A DNA stretch of 64,000 nt from Pacificimonas aurantium (GCF_020092905.1 NZ_JAGSGB010000001.1:1302001-1366000); one strand, 5' to 3'; shown: positions 45,718-56,824, counted from the stretch's first letter. Numbers and translations are program-made. Notes: generated by a model from the letters alone, not told the origin.

Positions 45718-45864
45718 GTGGCTCGTGGCAGCAGTAATCGGGAGGGCATGCAGGCGCCGGTCGCGGAAAGCGCAAGCGACAGCGACGGATTCACGCGGCT
45801 GTTCACCTTTGCGGCCAATAGCTGGCTGTTCGGCACCGCCTTCTTTCTGGTCCTGATCCTCTAA
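45718..45864 (+). CDS. 48-residue membrane protein of unknown function
   Basis: A small gene starting at GTG (45718), with AAGGAAG ending 4 bases upstream. It encodes a polar N-terminus (MARGSSNREGMQAPVAESAS) and a C-terminal hydrophobic segment (residues ~29-48, FAANSWLFGTAFFLVLIL) running to the stop. It starts 22 bases after the epimerase-like gene in the same direction and ends 3 bases before the convergent aroA stop. An internal ATG at 45748 would give 38 residues. I do not recognise it. Confidence 0.5.
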   Translation: MARGSSNREGMQAPVAESASDSDGFTRLFTFAANSWLFGTAFFLVLIL

Positions 45865-45867
45865 CGA

Positions 45868-47196
45868 TCAGGCCGACGCGGCGCGGCAGCCAAGTCCGCG
45901 CATCAGCTGTACGAAGCCCGGAAAACTCGTATCGATCGGCGAGGCATCGTCGACGAGAACCGGCTCCCTCGCAACAAGTCCCAGACAGGCGAAGCTCATC
46001 GCGATCCGGTGATCGAGGTGCGCGTCGATGCGCGCACCGCCGGGGATGGGGCCGCCACCGCTTCCGGTAATGCGTATCCCGTCCGAAAGCAGCTCGACCG
46101 GCACCCCGCACGCGGCAAGGCCTTCTGCCATGACGGCGAGGCGATCCGATTCCTTGACGCGCAGTTCTTCCAGCCCGCGCATCTCCGTGACGCCGTCGGC
46201 GACCGCAGCCGCCACCATCAAAATCGGATATTCGTCGATCATCAGAGGGGCAAGGTCCGGAGGGATCACTGCGCCGACCAGACCGCTATGCTGCGCGGTA
46301 AGCCCGCCCGCGGGTTCGCCCTCTGCCTCCGCATTTCCGGACCGCTCTACGCGGGCGCCCATAAGAGACAGGGCGTCGAGCAGACCAGTGCGCGTCGGAT
46401 TGAGGCCGACATGCTCTATGACGACACTGCTTCCCCGAACGATCAGGGCGGCCACGAGTGGAAAGGCGGCGGAGGAAATATCGCCGGGCACATCTATGCG
46501 GGCAGGGGACAGCTCTGCATGGCCAGTGACGGAGATGATCCTCTCATCGCCATTCTGCTCGACGTCGACATCGACCCCGAAGCAGCGGAGCATGCGCTCC
46601 GTATGATCGCGGGTAGCGACCGATTCGACGACGGTCGTGCGGCCCGGCGTATTGAGGCCCGCCAGCAGAACCGCCGACTTCACCTGCGCCGATGCCACGG
46701 GAAGCTCGTAGCGCTGCGGAACGGGGCAGTCGGTGCCCCGAACCTGCAGCGGCAGCCGTCCGTCCGCGCCGGAAAATTCCGCTCCGAAGCGGGAAAGCGG
46801 CTCGATGACGCGGTTCATGGGCCGTTTCCTAAGAGACGCATCGCCCGTCATTATCACCGTCAGAGGATGAGTTGCGAGCAAGCCCATCAGCAGCCGCGCC
46901 GACGTTCCGCTATTTCCGAGATCGATGACGTCCTGGGGTTGCAGCAGGCCGCCGACGCCTACCCCCTCGATGAGGGCACTGCCGTCTTCGATGTCGATCG
47001 AGGCCCCCATGGCGCGCAGCGCGGATGCCGTGGCAAGCACATCCTCGCCCGTCAGCAGGCCCGTCACCTGGGTGCGTCCGACGGCGAGCGCCCCGAACAT
47101 GAGCGACCGGTGAGAAATCGACTTGTCACCGGGAACCCGGATGCGTCCGGACAAGGAACCCGGAGCCGACAAAGCGAGCTCTCTCTTGTCAGTCAT
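45868..47196 (-). CDS. aroA: 3-phosphoshikimate 1-carboxyvinyltransferase (EPSP synthase), class II type
   Basis: A 442-residue enzyme of the shikimate pathway. It carries PGDKSISHRS, SAQVKSAVLLAGLNTPG, RDHTE and NPTR, the four motifs used to define class II (CP4-like) EPSP synthases. In the glyphosate-contact loop, which reads LGNSGTSARLLMG, it has Gly where CP4 has Ala, so tolerance cannot be assumed. Adjacent to the FYDLN-type gene, as usual. Confidence 0.95.
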   Translation of the reverse strand: MTDKRELALSAPGSLSGRIRVPGDKSISHRSLMFGALAVGRTQVTGLLTGEDVLATASALRAMGASIDIEDGSALIEGVGVGGLLQPQDVIDLGNSGTSARLLMGLLATHPLTVIMTGDASLRKRPMNRVIEPLSRFGAEFSGADGRLPLQVRGTDCPVPQRYELPVASAQVKSAVLLAGLNTPGRTTVVESVATRDHTERMLRCFGVDVDVEQNGDERIISVTGHAELSPARIDVPGDISSAAFPLVAALIVRGSSVVIEHVGLNPTRTGLLDALSLMGARVERSGNAEAEGEPAGGLTAQHSGLVGAVIPPDLAPLMIDEYPILMVAAAVADGVTEMRGLEELRVKESDRLAVMAEGLAACGVPVELLSDGIRITGSGGGPIPGGARIDAHLDHRIAMSFACLGLVAREPVLVDDASPIDTSFPGFVQLMRGLGCRAASA

Positions 47197-47363
47197 GATT
47201 TCGGCTCTATCTCAACTGGTGAGTACGGGACGGCGGGGCTCCGCCGGGCGGCTTTGACACCCGCCCCGCAGCATGGCAAGCGCCGCGGCTTGTTTCGATG
47301 GCATCGATTCGCGGGCGTCGGCCGGAGCGCGGTCCGACCCCTTTGCATCACGGAGATATTGCT

Positions 47364-47690
47364 TTGGCGAAAGCGGAATGGGGCACGAAGCGTCAGTGCC
47401 CGGAATGTGGAACGCGGTTCTACGACCTGGGATCGGACGAGCCGGTGACCTGCATCGAATGCGGCAACGAATGGGTGCCGGAGCCGGTGCTGAAGTCGAA
47501 GCAGCCGCTTCCCTTCGATACGGCGAAGACCACGAAGGAGAAGGCCGAGGAGGCCGATCTCGACGAGGAAGATCTCGACATTGATGAGGACGACGAAGGT
47601 TCGCCCGACGACGAGACCGATCTCGGCGGTGACGACGACCTCAGCGAGGTGACGAAGTCGGCCGGGGACGACGAGCCCGAAGACACCTGA
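47364..47690 (+). CDS. TIGR02300 / FYDLN-acid family zinc-ribbon protein
   Basis: A 108-residue protein from TTG at 47364 (MAKAEWGTKRQCPECG), with GGAGA upstream. An N-terminal zinc ribbon (CPECG ... CIECG) includes the family motif RFYDLGSDEP, followed by a very acidic tail (many Asp/Glu runs from residue ~60). The family is small, alphaproteobacterial and of unknown function, and is often next to aroA. Confidence 0.88.
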   Translation: MAKAEWGTKRQCPECGTRFYDLGSDEPVTCIECGNEWVPEPVLKSKQPLPFDTAKTTKEKAEEADLDEEDLDIDEDDEGSPDDETDLGGDDDLSEVTKSAGDDEPEDT

Positions 47691-47811
47691 TCCGGACGCG
47701 GTGCGGATCATTCGGTCCGCACCCTCTTGCGCGGCGCCCGGCCTTCGCTTAAAGGCCCGCGCTCTCGGCAGCGAACAGGCCACCCGGCGGCCGCTGCCCG
47801 CAAACCGGTCC

Positions 47812-47887
47812 GGGGCCGTAGCTCAGTTGGTAGAGCGCTACAATGGCATTGTAGAGGTCAGGGGTTCGATTCCCCTCGGCTCCACCA
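47812..47887 (+). tRNA. tRNA-Ala (anticodon GGC)
   Basis: A complete cloverleaf: acceptor GGGGCCG with CGGCTCC, D arm GCTCAGTTGGTAGAGC, anticodon stem CTACA/TGTAG around loop ATGGCAT (anticodon GGC), T arm GGGGTTCGATTCCCC, and an encoded CCA. It reads GCC alanine codons. Confidence 0.97.
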
Positions 47888-48007
47888 GTTTCCCTCCCCG
47901 GAAGCTGGTTTAGCGAATTCTTTAGGCGAAAATACCGCGCACGCGGGTAACCGGCACCCTCCTGACAGGAGAGCCCCGGATACCTGCCGTAAATGACTTG
48001 GCCGCGC

Positions 48008-49263
48008 TTATTTAGGGCGCGCCTGGCCCGAGCCGAGAACGCGAGTTTTGTAAGTGGTCAGCCCTTCCAGCGCGACCGGGCCGCGTGCGTGCAGGCGGCC
48101 GGTTGCAATGCCGATCTCCGCGCCGAAGCCGAACTCGCCGCCATCGGCGAACTGGGTCGAGGCATTGTGCATGACGATGGCGCTATCGACCTGGGCGAGG
48201 AACCGGTTCGCCGCCGCCTGATCGTCGGTGATGATCGAATCGGTGTGATGCGAGCCGTGCGCAGCGATGTGTTCGACCGCTCCTGTGACTCCGTCGACCA
48301 TCTTGGCGGACACGATGGGTTCCAGATACTCGGTATCCCAGTCCTCCGCGGCAGCCGGTTTTACGCGTTCGTCCATGCCGTTGACGGTGACGTCGCCGCG
48401 CACTTCGCAGCCTTCGTCGAGCAGCGCGCGGATGATGCGCGGCGCGAATTCGATAGCGGCCTTGTCGATCAGCAGCGTTTCCATCGCGCCGCAAATGCCC
48501 GTCCGGCGCATCTTCGCATTGACCGCGATCTTTTCTGCCATGTCCGGATCAGCCGCGCCGTCGACATAGACGTGGCAGATGCCGTCCAGATGGGCGAGAA
48601 CCGGCACCCGGGCCTCTTCCTGCACGCGCGCGACGAGCGACTTGCCGCCGCGCGGCACGATGATGTCGATCAGCCCGGACGCTTTCAGCATGGCGCCGAC
48701 GGCGGCGCGGTCCTGGGTCGGCACGAGCTGCACGGCCGCGCCCGGAACGCCGACCTTTTCGAGGCCCGCGACTATGGCCTTGTGCAGCGCGCGGTTCGAA
48801 TGAACCGCTTCCGAGCCGCCACGAAGGATCGCGGCATTGCCCGCCATGACGCAGAGGAGGCCGGCGTCGGCAGTCACATTGGGGCGACTTTCGTAAATGA
48901 TGCCGACAACCCCCAGCGGAACCCGGACGCGTTCGAACTTGAGGCCGTTGGGCTGTTCCCAGGTCTTGATCACTTCGCCGACCGGATCGGGAAGGGCGGC
49001 AATGGCGTCCGCTGCGTCGGCAATGCCGGCAAGCCGCTGCGGATCGAGCTTCAGCCGGTCCTGCATGGCGGCGGGAAGGTCGGACGCGTTGTCGAGATCC
49101 TTCTGGTTCTCGGCGAGAATCTCGGCTTCCGACTCGCGGATGGACTGCGCGGCGGCGCGAACCGCCTCTGCCTTGTCCTCGGTCGTCATAAGCGCGAGCT
49201 TCTGCGCCGCCTCGCGAGCCTCGCGGCCGAGAGTGTCGATAAGGGTTACGGGGGTCATGTCGT

Positions 49264-49267
<4 letters not shown>
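48008..49267 (-). CDS. proA: Gamma-glutamyl phosphate reductase
   Basis: A 419-residue NADPH-dependent aldehyde-dehydrogenase-fold enzyme, second in proline synthesis. The catalytic Cys is in [15 protein letters not shown], and [10 protein letters not shown]-type sequence appears as [14 protein letters not shown]. Its ATG at 49267 overlaps the proB stop as ATGA. Confidence 0.96.
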
Positions 49268-51488
<2,221 letters not shown>

Positions 51489-51510
51489 CTATCCGTATCC
51501 GCGATCAGGG

Positions 51511-52089
51511 TCAGGCTGCCCGTCGCAGTGGTTCTGCGAGCAGGCCGCTATGCCGTTCCCAGTCCGCGCGGGTGAGAGAAAAGCAGATGCTGTCCACGTC
51601 CTCGCCCCGCGGCCGGCAGAAGACCTTCTGCGTGCCGGGCAGCGCGGTGAAGCCGAGCTTTTCGAGGACCCGGCCCGATGCCGGATTGTCGGCATAGTGG
51701 CGGGCGGTGAGGGTAGGCAGGCGATGCGCCAGAAACGCATGCTCAAGCAGGGCAGAGCCCGCCTCTACCGAGATGCCCCGGCCCTGCCACTCCTTTGCGA
51801 TCCAGTAGCTCAGCGCCGTTTCGCCGCCGCGGTCGGCGCGCGCGCCGAAGCCCACGCCCCCGGCCAGTTCGGGGCCATCCTCGGTCCGCAGGAAGGCTCC
51901 TAACTGCACGGTTGACGGCCAGCAGGCCGCATCCGCCGCGATCTTCTGCTTCGCAGCGTCAAGCGTGAAGGGTGACGGCGGCGTACCGAGATTGCGCAGC
52001 ACCTCCGGCTCGCCCATCCGCCGGGCAAGCAGGGGCGCGTCCTCCGGCCAGAGGGGGCGCAGAAACAGCCGCTTCGTTGTTATGAACAA
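51511..52089 (-). CDS. GNAT family N-acetyltransferase (copy 2 of a tandem pair)
   Basis: A 192-residue RimJ-like GNAT. Start is TTG at 52089: AAGGAG lies 8 bases upstream and the result [17 protein letters not shown] matches the start of the next gene's product. Core elements SYWIAKEWQGRGISVEAG (acetyl-CoA loop) and [15 protein letters not shown] are intact. Substrate unknown. The pair sits in the rplU-rpmA-obgE cluster, where one GNAT is common. Confidence 0.85.
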   Translation of the reverse strand: MFITTKRLFLRPLWPEDAPLLARRMGEPEVLRNLGTPPSPFTLDAAKQKIAADAACWPSTVQLGAFLRTEDGPELAGGVGFGARADRGGETALSYWIAKEWQGRGISVEAGSALLEHAFLAHRLPTLTARHYADNPASGRVLEKLGFTALPGTQKVFCRPRGEDVDSICFSLTRADWERHSGLLAEPLRRAA

Positions 52090-52102
52090 GGCTGTCACTC
52101 CT

Positions 52103-52684
52103 TCACGCCGCCTCGGATACGCCGGGGCGACAGCGAAACCCGCGCAGGTCTTCCCAGCGTTCGCGCGAAAGCTCATATTCAACGCTGCGCTCCTTCCGCT
52201 GGCGCGGAACGCTGTCGTAGAGGATGACCTCTCCCGTCGGAACGAAGCCCAGCTTCTCCAACACTCTGCCTGACGCCGGGTTATCCTCGTAGTGGCCAGC
52301 GCACAGGCGCGGCAGTCTCCAAGCCAGAAAGGCGTGTTCCAGCACCGGCAGGGCCGCTTCGACGGCGATACCCTGGCCCCACCAGTCCTTCGCGATCCAG
52401 TAGCCCAGCTCTATGCCGCCCTTCGCAGTCGGGGCGGCGGAAAAGCCCACGCCGCCGACATGTTCGGGGCCGGAGGGCGTGCGCATGAAGATGGCCAGCG
52501 AAACCTTCAGCGGCCAGTCCGCCCAGTCCCCGGCGACTTTCGCGCGCGCGTCTTCTATACCGTAGGGGCAGGGCGGCGTGCCGAGATTCCACAGGACCTC
52601 GCGCCGGCCCATCCTGGTCGCCAGCGACTCGGCATCCTCCGGCCATAGGGGCCTGAGGAAAAGGCGCGGTGTGATCATGAACAT
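52103..52684 (-). CDS. GNAT family N-acetyltransferase (copy 1 of a tandem pair)
   Basis: A 193-residue RimJ-like GNAT paralogous to the gene 13 bases downstream: [17 protein letters not shown] at the start, [17 protein letters not shown] in the cofactor loop and [15 protein letters not shown]. Start is the ATG at 52684 after AGGAAAG. The two share the LGTPPxP segment too, so a tandem duplication is clear. It is separated from rpmA by a terminator. Confidence 0.86.
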   Translation of the reverse strand: MFMITPRLFLRPLWPEDAESLATRMGRREVLWNLGTPPCPYGIEDARAKVAGDWADWPLKVSLAIFMRTPSGPEHVGGVGFSAAPTAKGGIELGYWIAKDWWGQGIAVEAALPVLEHAFLAWRLPRLCAGHYEDNPASGRVLEKLGFVPTGEVILYDSVPRQRKERSVEYELSRERWEDLRGFRCRPGVSEAA

Positions 52685-52758
52685 CTTTCCTGCCCTCCCT
52701 GCCCCTCAAACCGTACCCACATGAAGGCACGGCGCAGGGCCTTATCGATCGAGAGAGA

Positions 52759-52797
52759 CAAAAAAGAAGGGAGCCGGCGACCCGTCTCCCTCTTTTT
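52759..52797. terminator. Bidirectional terminator between rpmA and the GNAT pair
   Basis: A stem GGGAG/CTCCC (52769-52773 with 52786-52790) is flanked by an A-run at 52760-52765 and a T-run at 52793-52797, so it reads as an intrinsic terminator in both directions. It ends the rplU-rpmA transcript on the minus strand. The neighbouring 70 bases hold several inverted copies of GGGTCGCC. Confidence 0.6.
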
Positions 52798-52861
52798 CGG
52801 GACTTTCGCTGTCCCTGGGTCGCCTGTCCGGCGACCTGTATTTTCGGCGGGTCGCCTCGCG

Positions 52862-53131
52862 TTATTCGGCCGCGTCCATAATGGGGTCGACCGAGACATA
52901 CTTTCGGTCGCGCGCACCGTCGTGGAACACAACCTTGCCCTCTACGAGCGCAAACAGGGTGTGGTCCTTGCCCAGGCCGACATTGCGGCCCGGCCAGAAT
53001 CGAGTGCCGCGCTGACGCACGAGAATATTGCCGCCAGCAACCTGCTGACCGCCGAAACGCTTCACGCCAAGGCGCTGACCGGGAGAGTCGCGGCCGTTGC
53101 GGGAGGAGCCGCCTGCTTTTTTATGTGCCAT
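52862..53131 (-). CDS. rpmA: 50S ribosomal protein L27
   Basis: An 89-residue L27 beginning [22 protein letters not shown], without the cleaved N-terminal extension found in Firmicutes. It follows rplU by 14 bases, the usual pair. Confidence 0.97.
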   Translation of the reverse strand: MAHKKAGGSSRNGRDSPGQRLGVKRFGGQQVAGGNILVRQRGTRFWPGRNVGLGKDHTLFALVEGKVVFHDGARDRKYVSVDPIMDAAE

Positions 53132-53145
53132 CTTTCAGTCTCCTC

Positions 53146-53703
53146 TTACTCGGCCGCGTCGTCGGACTTCGCGTCGGACTTCGCCGTCGCGGCCTTCTTG
53201 GCGGGGGCCTTCTTCTTGGCAGGCGCCTTCTTTTCGGCGGCGGCCTTCGTTTCGGTCTTCGTCTCGGACTTGGCAGTGGCCTTCTTGGCGGGAGCCTTCT
53301 TCGGCGCCGCCTTGGATTCCGCGGCCTTCGTCTCGGGCGCCTTGGCTTCGGACGAATCGTCGGCCTTGGCTTCGGCCTTCGGCGCAGCCTTCTTGGCCGG
53401 CGCCTTACCGCCGAGCGCGGTGATCTTCAGGACCGTCAGCTGCTGCCGGTGACCCTGCGTGCGCTCATAGCCGTGACGGCGCTTCTTCTTGTAGACCTTG
53501 ATCTTCTTGGACTTGGCCTGCTCGACGATCTCCGCGTGCACGACCTCCTTGGCGGCGTCCTTCAGATCGGCGCCTTCGCCCATCATAAGGACATCGTCGA
53601 GAGCGATCTTGTCGCCCACTTCGCCGTTGATCCGGTCAACGACAATCTTCTGGTCGGCGGCCACACGATACTGCTTGCCGCCCGTGCGCACGATCGCGAA
53701 CAT
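53146..53703 (-). CDS. rplU: 50S ribosomal protein L21 with long Lys/Ala-rich tail
   Basis: Residues 1-~100 are normal L21 (MFAIVRTGGKQYRVA, KKKRRHGYERTQGHRQQLTVLKI). Residues ~100-185 are an added low-complexity tail of Lys, Ala, Pro and acidic residues with repeats such as KKAPAKKA, like bacterial histone H1-like tails. Typical L21 is ~103 residues. Extensions of this sort occur in other alphaproteobacteria; their role is unclear. Confidence 0.95.
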   Translation of the reverse strand: MFAIVRTGGKQYRVAADQKIVVDRINGEVGDKIALDDVLMMGEGADLKDAAKEVVHAEIVEQAKSKKIKVYKKKRRHGYERTQGHRQQLTVLKITALGGKAPAKKAAPKAEAKADDSSEAKAPETKAAESKAAPKKAPAKKATAKSETKTETKAAAEKKAPAKKKAPAKKAATAKSDAKSDDAAE

Positions 53704-53853
53704 CGGGTCTTTCCAAACGGTCCTATAAAAACGAACACAGCGGCCGCGCGAATCCTCGGAACCGCGAGCTGGCCGCTGAACGAACGCGCGAGATACTGGG
53801 GCCTGTCCGGTTCGTCAAGACCGGACGGTCGCTGAGCGGCAGCCCGAACCCGG

Positions 53854-54210
53854 CTAGTGCGCCTGTGCGCCCTTCAGGTGATAGCGGCCGTCATGTCCGC
53901 GTTCGAACAGCTCTGCAAAGGCGGGGTGCATCGGTTCGCCGCCCTCATCGTCGGTCAGCAGGTTCTGCTGGCTGACATAGGCCACGTAGGCCTCCTGACC
54001 ATTATCGGCCAGCAGGTGGTAATAGGGCTGCTCCTTTGCCGGGCGGATATCTTCGGGGATTGCCTCATACCACTCGTCGGTATTCGCGAATTCCGGGTCC
54101 ACATCGAATATGATCCCGCGGAAGGGAAAATATTTGTGTTTCACGACATCGCCGATGCCGAAGGAGGCGGACCGCATCGCCCCGCCCATCTTTTCGTCAT
54201 CAAGCACCAT
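53854..54210 (-). CDS. hspQ: Heat shock protein HspQ (YccV-like, hemimethylated-DNA-binding)
   Basis: A 118-residue protein with the YccV core FGIGDVVKHKYFPFRGIIFDVDPEF and YYHLLADNGQEAYVAYVSQQNL. HspQ is a small specificity factor/substrate of Lon in enterobacteria. I chose the ATG at 54210 because GGAGA lies 5 bases before it; in-frame ATG at 54222 is possible. It is divergent from the glycosyltransferase gene. Confidence 0.9.
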   Translation of the reverse strand: MVLDDEKMGGAMRSASFGIGDVVKHKYFPFRGIIFDVDPEFANTDEWYEAIPEDIRPAKEQPYYHLLADNGQEAYVAYVSQQNLLTDDEGGEPMHPAFAELFERGHDGRYHLKGAQAH

Positions 54211-54318
54211 TGCGCTCTCCATATCCCGGCTCTTATGCGCTCCCGCATTATGTAGTGAGGTTGGGGCGCACTGCAAAATCTCGTGCGGTGCCCGCGGTCG
54301 TCAAAGGGTCGTGAAGCC

Positions 54319-55137
54319 ATGAATTATAGCGGGGAAGAACCTGGTTCATTGCGGTGGTCGGCGGTAATTCCCGTCTACAACGAACGCGACTACCTGCCGC
54401 GCACGCTCGCTTCTCTTGCCGACCAGGAACAGCCCGTGCGCATCCTCGTCGTCGACAACGGGTCGACGGACGGCTGTATCGAGGATGCCCGCGCGCTCGC
54501 CGCCGCGCGCGATCTCGAAATCGAATTCCTCGAAGAGGAGGCTCCCGGCCAGGTGCATGCGCTGAAACGGGGCATCGACGCCGCCGAGACCGAATTCGTC
54601 GCGATCTGCGACGCCGACACCTGGTACCCGCCGCACTATCTGACGCGCGCCGAAGAGCTGTTCGACGAGGGCGGCCGAAGCCGGGTCGCGCTGGGCGCGC
54701 TGCTGATGCCGGAGCGGTCTGGCGCTCTCGCCGACTGGTGGGCCGCGAACCGGCGGCTGGCTGCAGCGCGCCTGATGCCGCGGCAGAACCACACCAGCGG
54801 AGCGGCGCAGCTGTTCCGCACGAGCGCGCTCAAGGCTGCGGGCGGCTATGACGCGCGGCGCTGGCCCTATGTTCTGAAGGACCACGAGTTGATGGACCGC
54901 GTGCTGCAGCTGGGCGGCCAGACCTATGACCGCGACCTGTGGTGCATCAGTTCGGAACGGCGGGGCGACCGCAGGAAGGTGCGCTGGACGCTGTCCGAGC
55001 GGCTGCTTTACCACGTCATGCCCTTTTCGAAGAAGCGCTGGTTCTTCCACCGCTTCATGGCGCGCCGCTTCGAGCGGCGCGGGCAGAAGGACATCGTCCT
55101 TCGCGAGCAGAGCTGGAACGAGGCGGGGCAGGGCTGA
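54319..55137 (+). CDS. Family 2 glycosyltransferase
   Basis: A 272-residue GT2 with nucleotide-sugar site VIPVYNERDYLPRTL, VVDNGSTDG and the metal-binding DxD in CDADTWYP. The C-terminal half has DHELMDRVLQLGG where an acidic base is expected. No membrane segment is obvious, so it is probably a peripheral enzyme. It is followed after 3 bases by a polytopic membrane protein and then a DCC thioredoxin-like protein, suggesting a three-gene operon. Donor and acceptor unknown. Confidence 0.87.
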   Translation: MNYSGEEPGSLRWSAVIPVYNERDYLPRTLASLADQEQPVRILVVDNGSTDGCIEDARALAAARDLEIEFLEEEAPGQVHALKRGIDAAETEFVAICDADTWYPPHYLTRAEELFDEGGRSRVALGALLMPERSGALADWWAANRRLAAARLMPRQNHTSGAAQLFRTSALKAAGGYDARRWPYVLKDHELMDRVLQLGGQTYDRDLWCISSERRGDRRKVRWTLSERLLYHVMPFSKKRWFFHRFMARRFERRGQKDIVLREQSWNEAGQG

Positions 55138-55140
55138 ACC

Positions 55141-56799
55141 ATGACCATGCCGGTCAGCGCCCATGCAGCTGCCCGAACGGTCGAACCCCATGGGGAAGCC
55201 GGCGGACTTGCCGGTCCGCTCATGCTGCTCCTTGCGGCGCTTCTCGGTTTCACGCTGCTGAAGCAGGGTACCGATTTCATTGCCGCCGAGCGGCCCGGAC
55301 TGATCCTCGTCTGGTGCGGGGTCATCGCGCTGCTGACCGGCGCTTTTCTGCCGGTCGGCTATGGTGCGCTGCCTGCCTACGCCCGCACGGCGCTGCGGGG
55401 AGGGGCGGTGTTCCTGGCGCTCTACTTCGCTCTGGAGCCGTTCGCGGTTCCCTATGTGACCCTGCCGCTCGATCATCCGGCGGTGCTGTTCCACGGCCAT
55501 GTGCGCTGGGCGGCAATCCCGCTGGCCATGCTTGGGGTCTGGCGGCCGTCGGCCGTCTTCGGCGCTGCCATGCTGCTCTGGATGACGCGCGGCCTGCACA
55601 GCGAGCTCACCGGCTTCTATTTCTCCGATCTCGACATCCGCAACGTTGCGGAGATTCTCACCTTCTGGGGAATCGGTTTCTGCTTCATTGCGCTGGCGGC
55701 CAGGCTTCCGCTGTCCGCAATGCGGCTCGGCCTGACCGGGCCGGAGCGGCTGCGGGCGGCGATCATGGTCCTGACGGCAGGGATCGGCGCGCATCTCGCC
55801 AACTATTTCTGGTCCGGGCTTGCAAAGCTGTGGATGGACGGGGGGATCCTCTCCTGGATCCTGGACAACCGCCTGGCCGACGGCATTCCCGGCGCGCTGG
55901 AAAAGGGCACGCTGCCCTACGCAGCTTCGCCGGAGCTGGTGCAACTCGGCTATGACGCTTTGATCCTGCTACAGGTGCCGGTGAATCTGGCAGCCTTCGG
56001 CCTGCAGATATTTGCCATTGCCGCACCGCTGAGGAAGAAATGGCTGCTGCTGGCGACGATCGGCTACGATATCTTCCACGTCGCCGTCTGGCTCGCGCTC
56101 GGCCTCCTTTTCTGGAAGTGGATCGCGCTCAACTTCATCATAACGGCGATCCTGGTAGCCATGCCGGAGACCGCCTGGTCGAGGACGGCGCGGGCGACGA
56201 CGATGAGCTTCGTCGTGCTCGGCATGCTCTTGTTCCGGACCGCGACCCTTGCCTGGTATGATTCGCCCGGGTTCACCTCGCCCTATTTCGTCGCGCGGCT
56301 GGCGGACGGACGCGAGATGCGCATTCCCAATGCCTTTTTCCGCTCCTCCTCCTACCAGGTCTCGCAAGGGCGGCTCTGGTGGCCCGCAGAAGCCGGCCAC
56401 TTCCGCCATTCCATCTGGGGTTCGGTGCTCAGTTACGACGACCTCGACGCCGGGCGGCGCTGCGAAGCGCGGGAGATCGCTCTCGATGCCGAGCCGCTTT
56501 ACGGCCCGCCGGAGCGCCTCGCCGAATTCGTGCGCGCCTATCACCGGCAGATGCAGCCGCGTTTGGACGAGGACGGGCGGCTCGCCTATTATCTGGTGCC
56601 GCACCATCACGTGCCCAGCCCCTTTGTGGCCGACCCCTTCTACGCGGTCGACAAGCGGCGCATCGACACTTACCTCTTTCGCCTCGACAGCGTGTGCCTG
56701 GGTATCGAGGACGGTCGGCTGACCCGGCGCGTCCTGAAGCGGACCGAACTCCCGCTTTACGATCCGCAGACGGACGAACTGCTGACCGGCGCCGACTGA
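55141..56799 (+). CDS. Polytopic membrane protein, HTTM-like, with C-terminal soluble domain
   Basis: A 552-residue protein with roughly ten membrane segments in residues ~25-375, followed by a ~175-residue soluble domain. The segment HLANYFWSGLAKLWMDGG and YDIFHVAVWLALGLLFWKWIALNF resemble HTTM (vitamin-K-carboxylase-like transmembrane) proteins. Partnering with a DCC gene, common for HTTM, supports this. The C-terminal domain (RMRIPNAFFRSSSYQVSQGR..., PHHHVPSPF) is not familiar to me. I give no function. Confidence 0.6.
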   Translation: MTMPVSAHAAARTVEPHGEAGGLAGPLMLLLAALLGFTLLKQGTDFIAAERPGLILVWCGVIALLTGAFLPVGYGALPAYARTALRGGAVFLALYFALEPFAVPYVTLPLDHPAVLFHGHVRWAAIPLAMLGVWRPSAVFGAAMLLWMTRGLHSELTGFYFSDLDIRNVAEILTFWGIGFCFIALAARLPLSAMRLGLTGPERLRAAIMVLTAGIGAHLANYFWSGLAKLWMDGGILSWILDNRLADGIPGALEKGTLPYAASPELVQLGYDALILLQVPVNLAAFGLQIFAIAAPLRKKWLLLATIGYDIFHVAVWLALGLLFWKWIALNFIITAILVAMPETAWSRTARATTMSFVVLGMLLFRTATLAWYDSPGFTSPYFVARLADGREMRIPNAFFRSSSYQVSQGRLWWPAEAGHFRHSIWGSVLSYDDLDAGRRCEAREIALDAEPLYGPPERLAEFVRAYHRQMQPRLDEDGRLAYYLVPHHHVPSPFVADPFYAVDKRRIDTYLFRLDSVCLGIEDGRLTRRVLKRTELPLYDPQTDELLTGAD

Positions 56800-56824
56800 C
56801 GCCGGCCCGACCGAAGGGACGGCG

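Noticed and set aside
46009-47448. 479-codon plus-strand open frame over aroA
   Set aside because: Antisense to a full-length class II EPSP synthase and lacks any domain features.
54346-55944. 532-codon minus-strand open frame
   Set aside because: Opposite the glycosyltransferase and HTTM-like genes; composition is Arg/Gln/His-rich mirror sequence.
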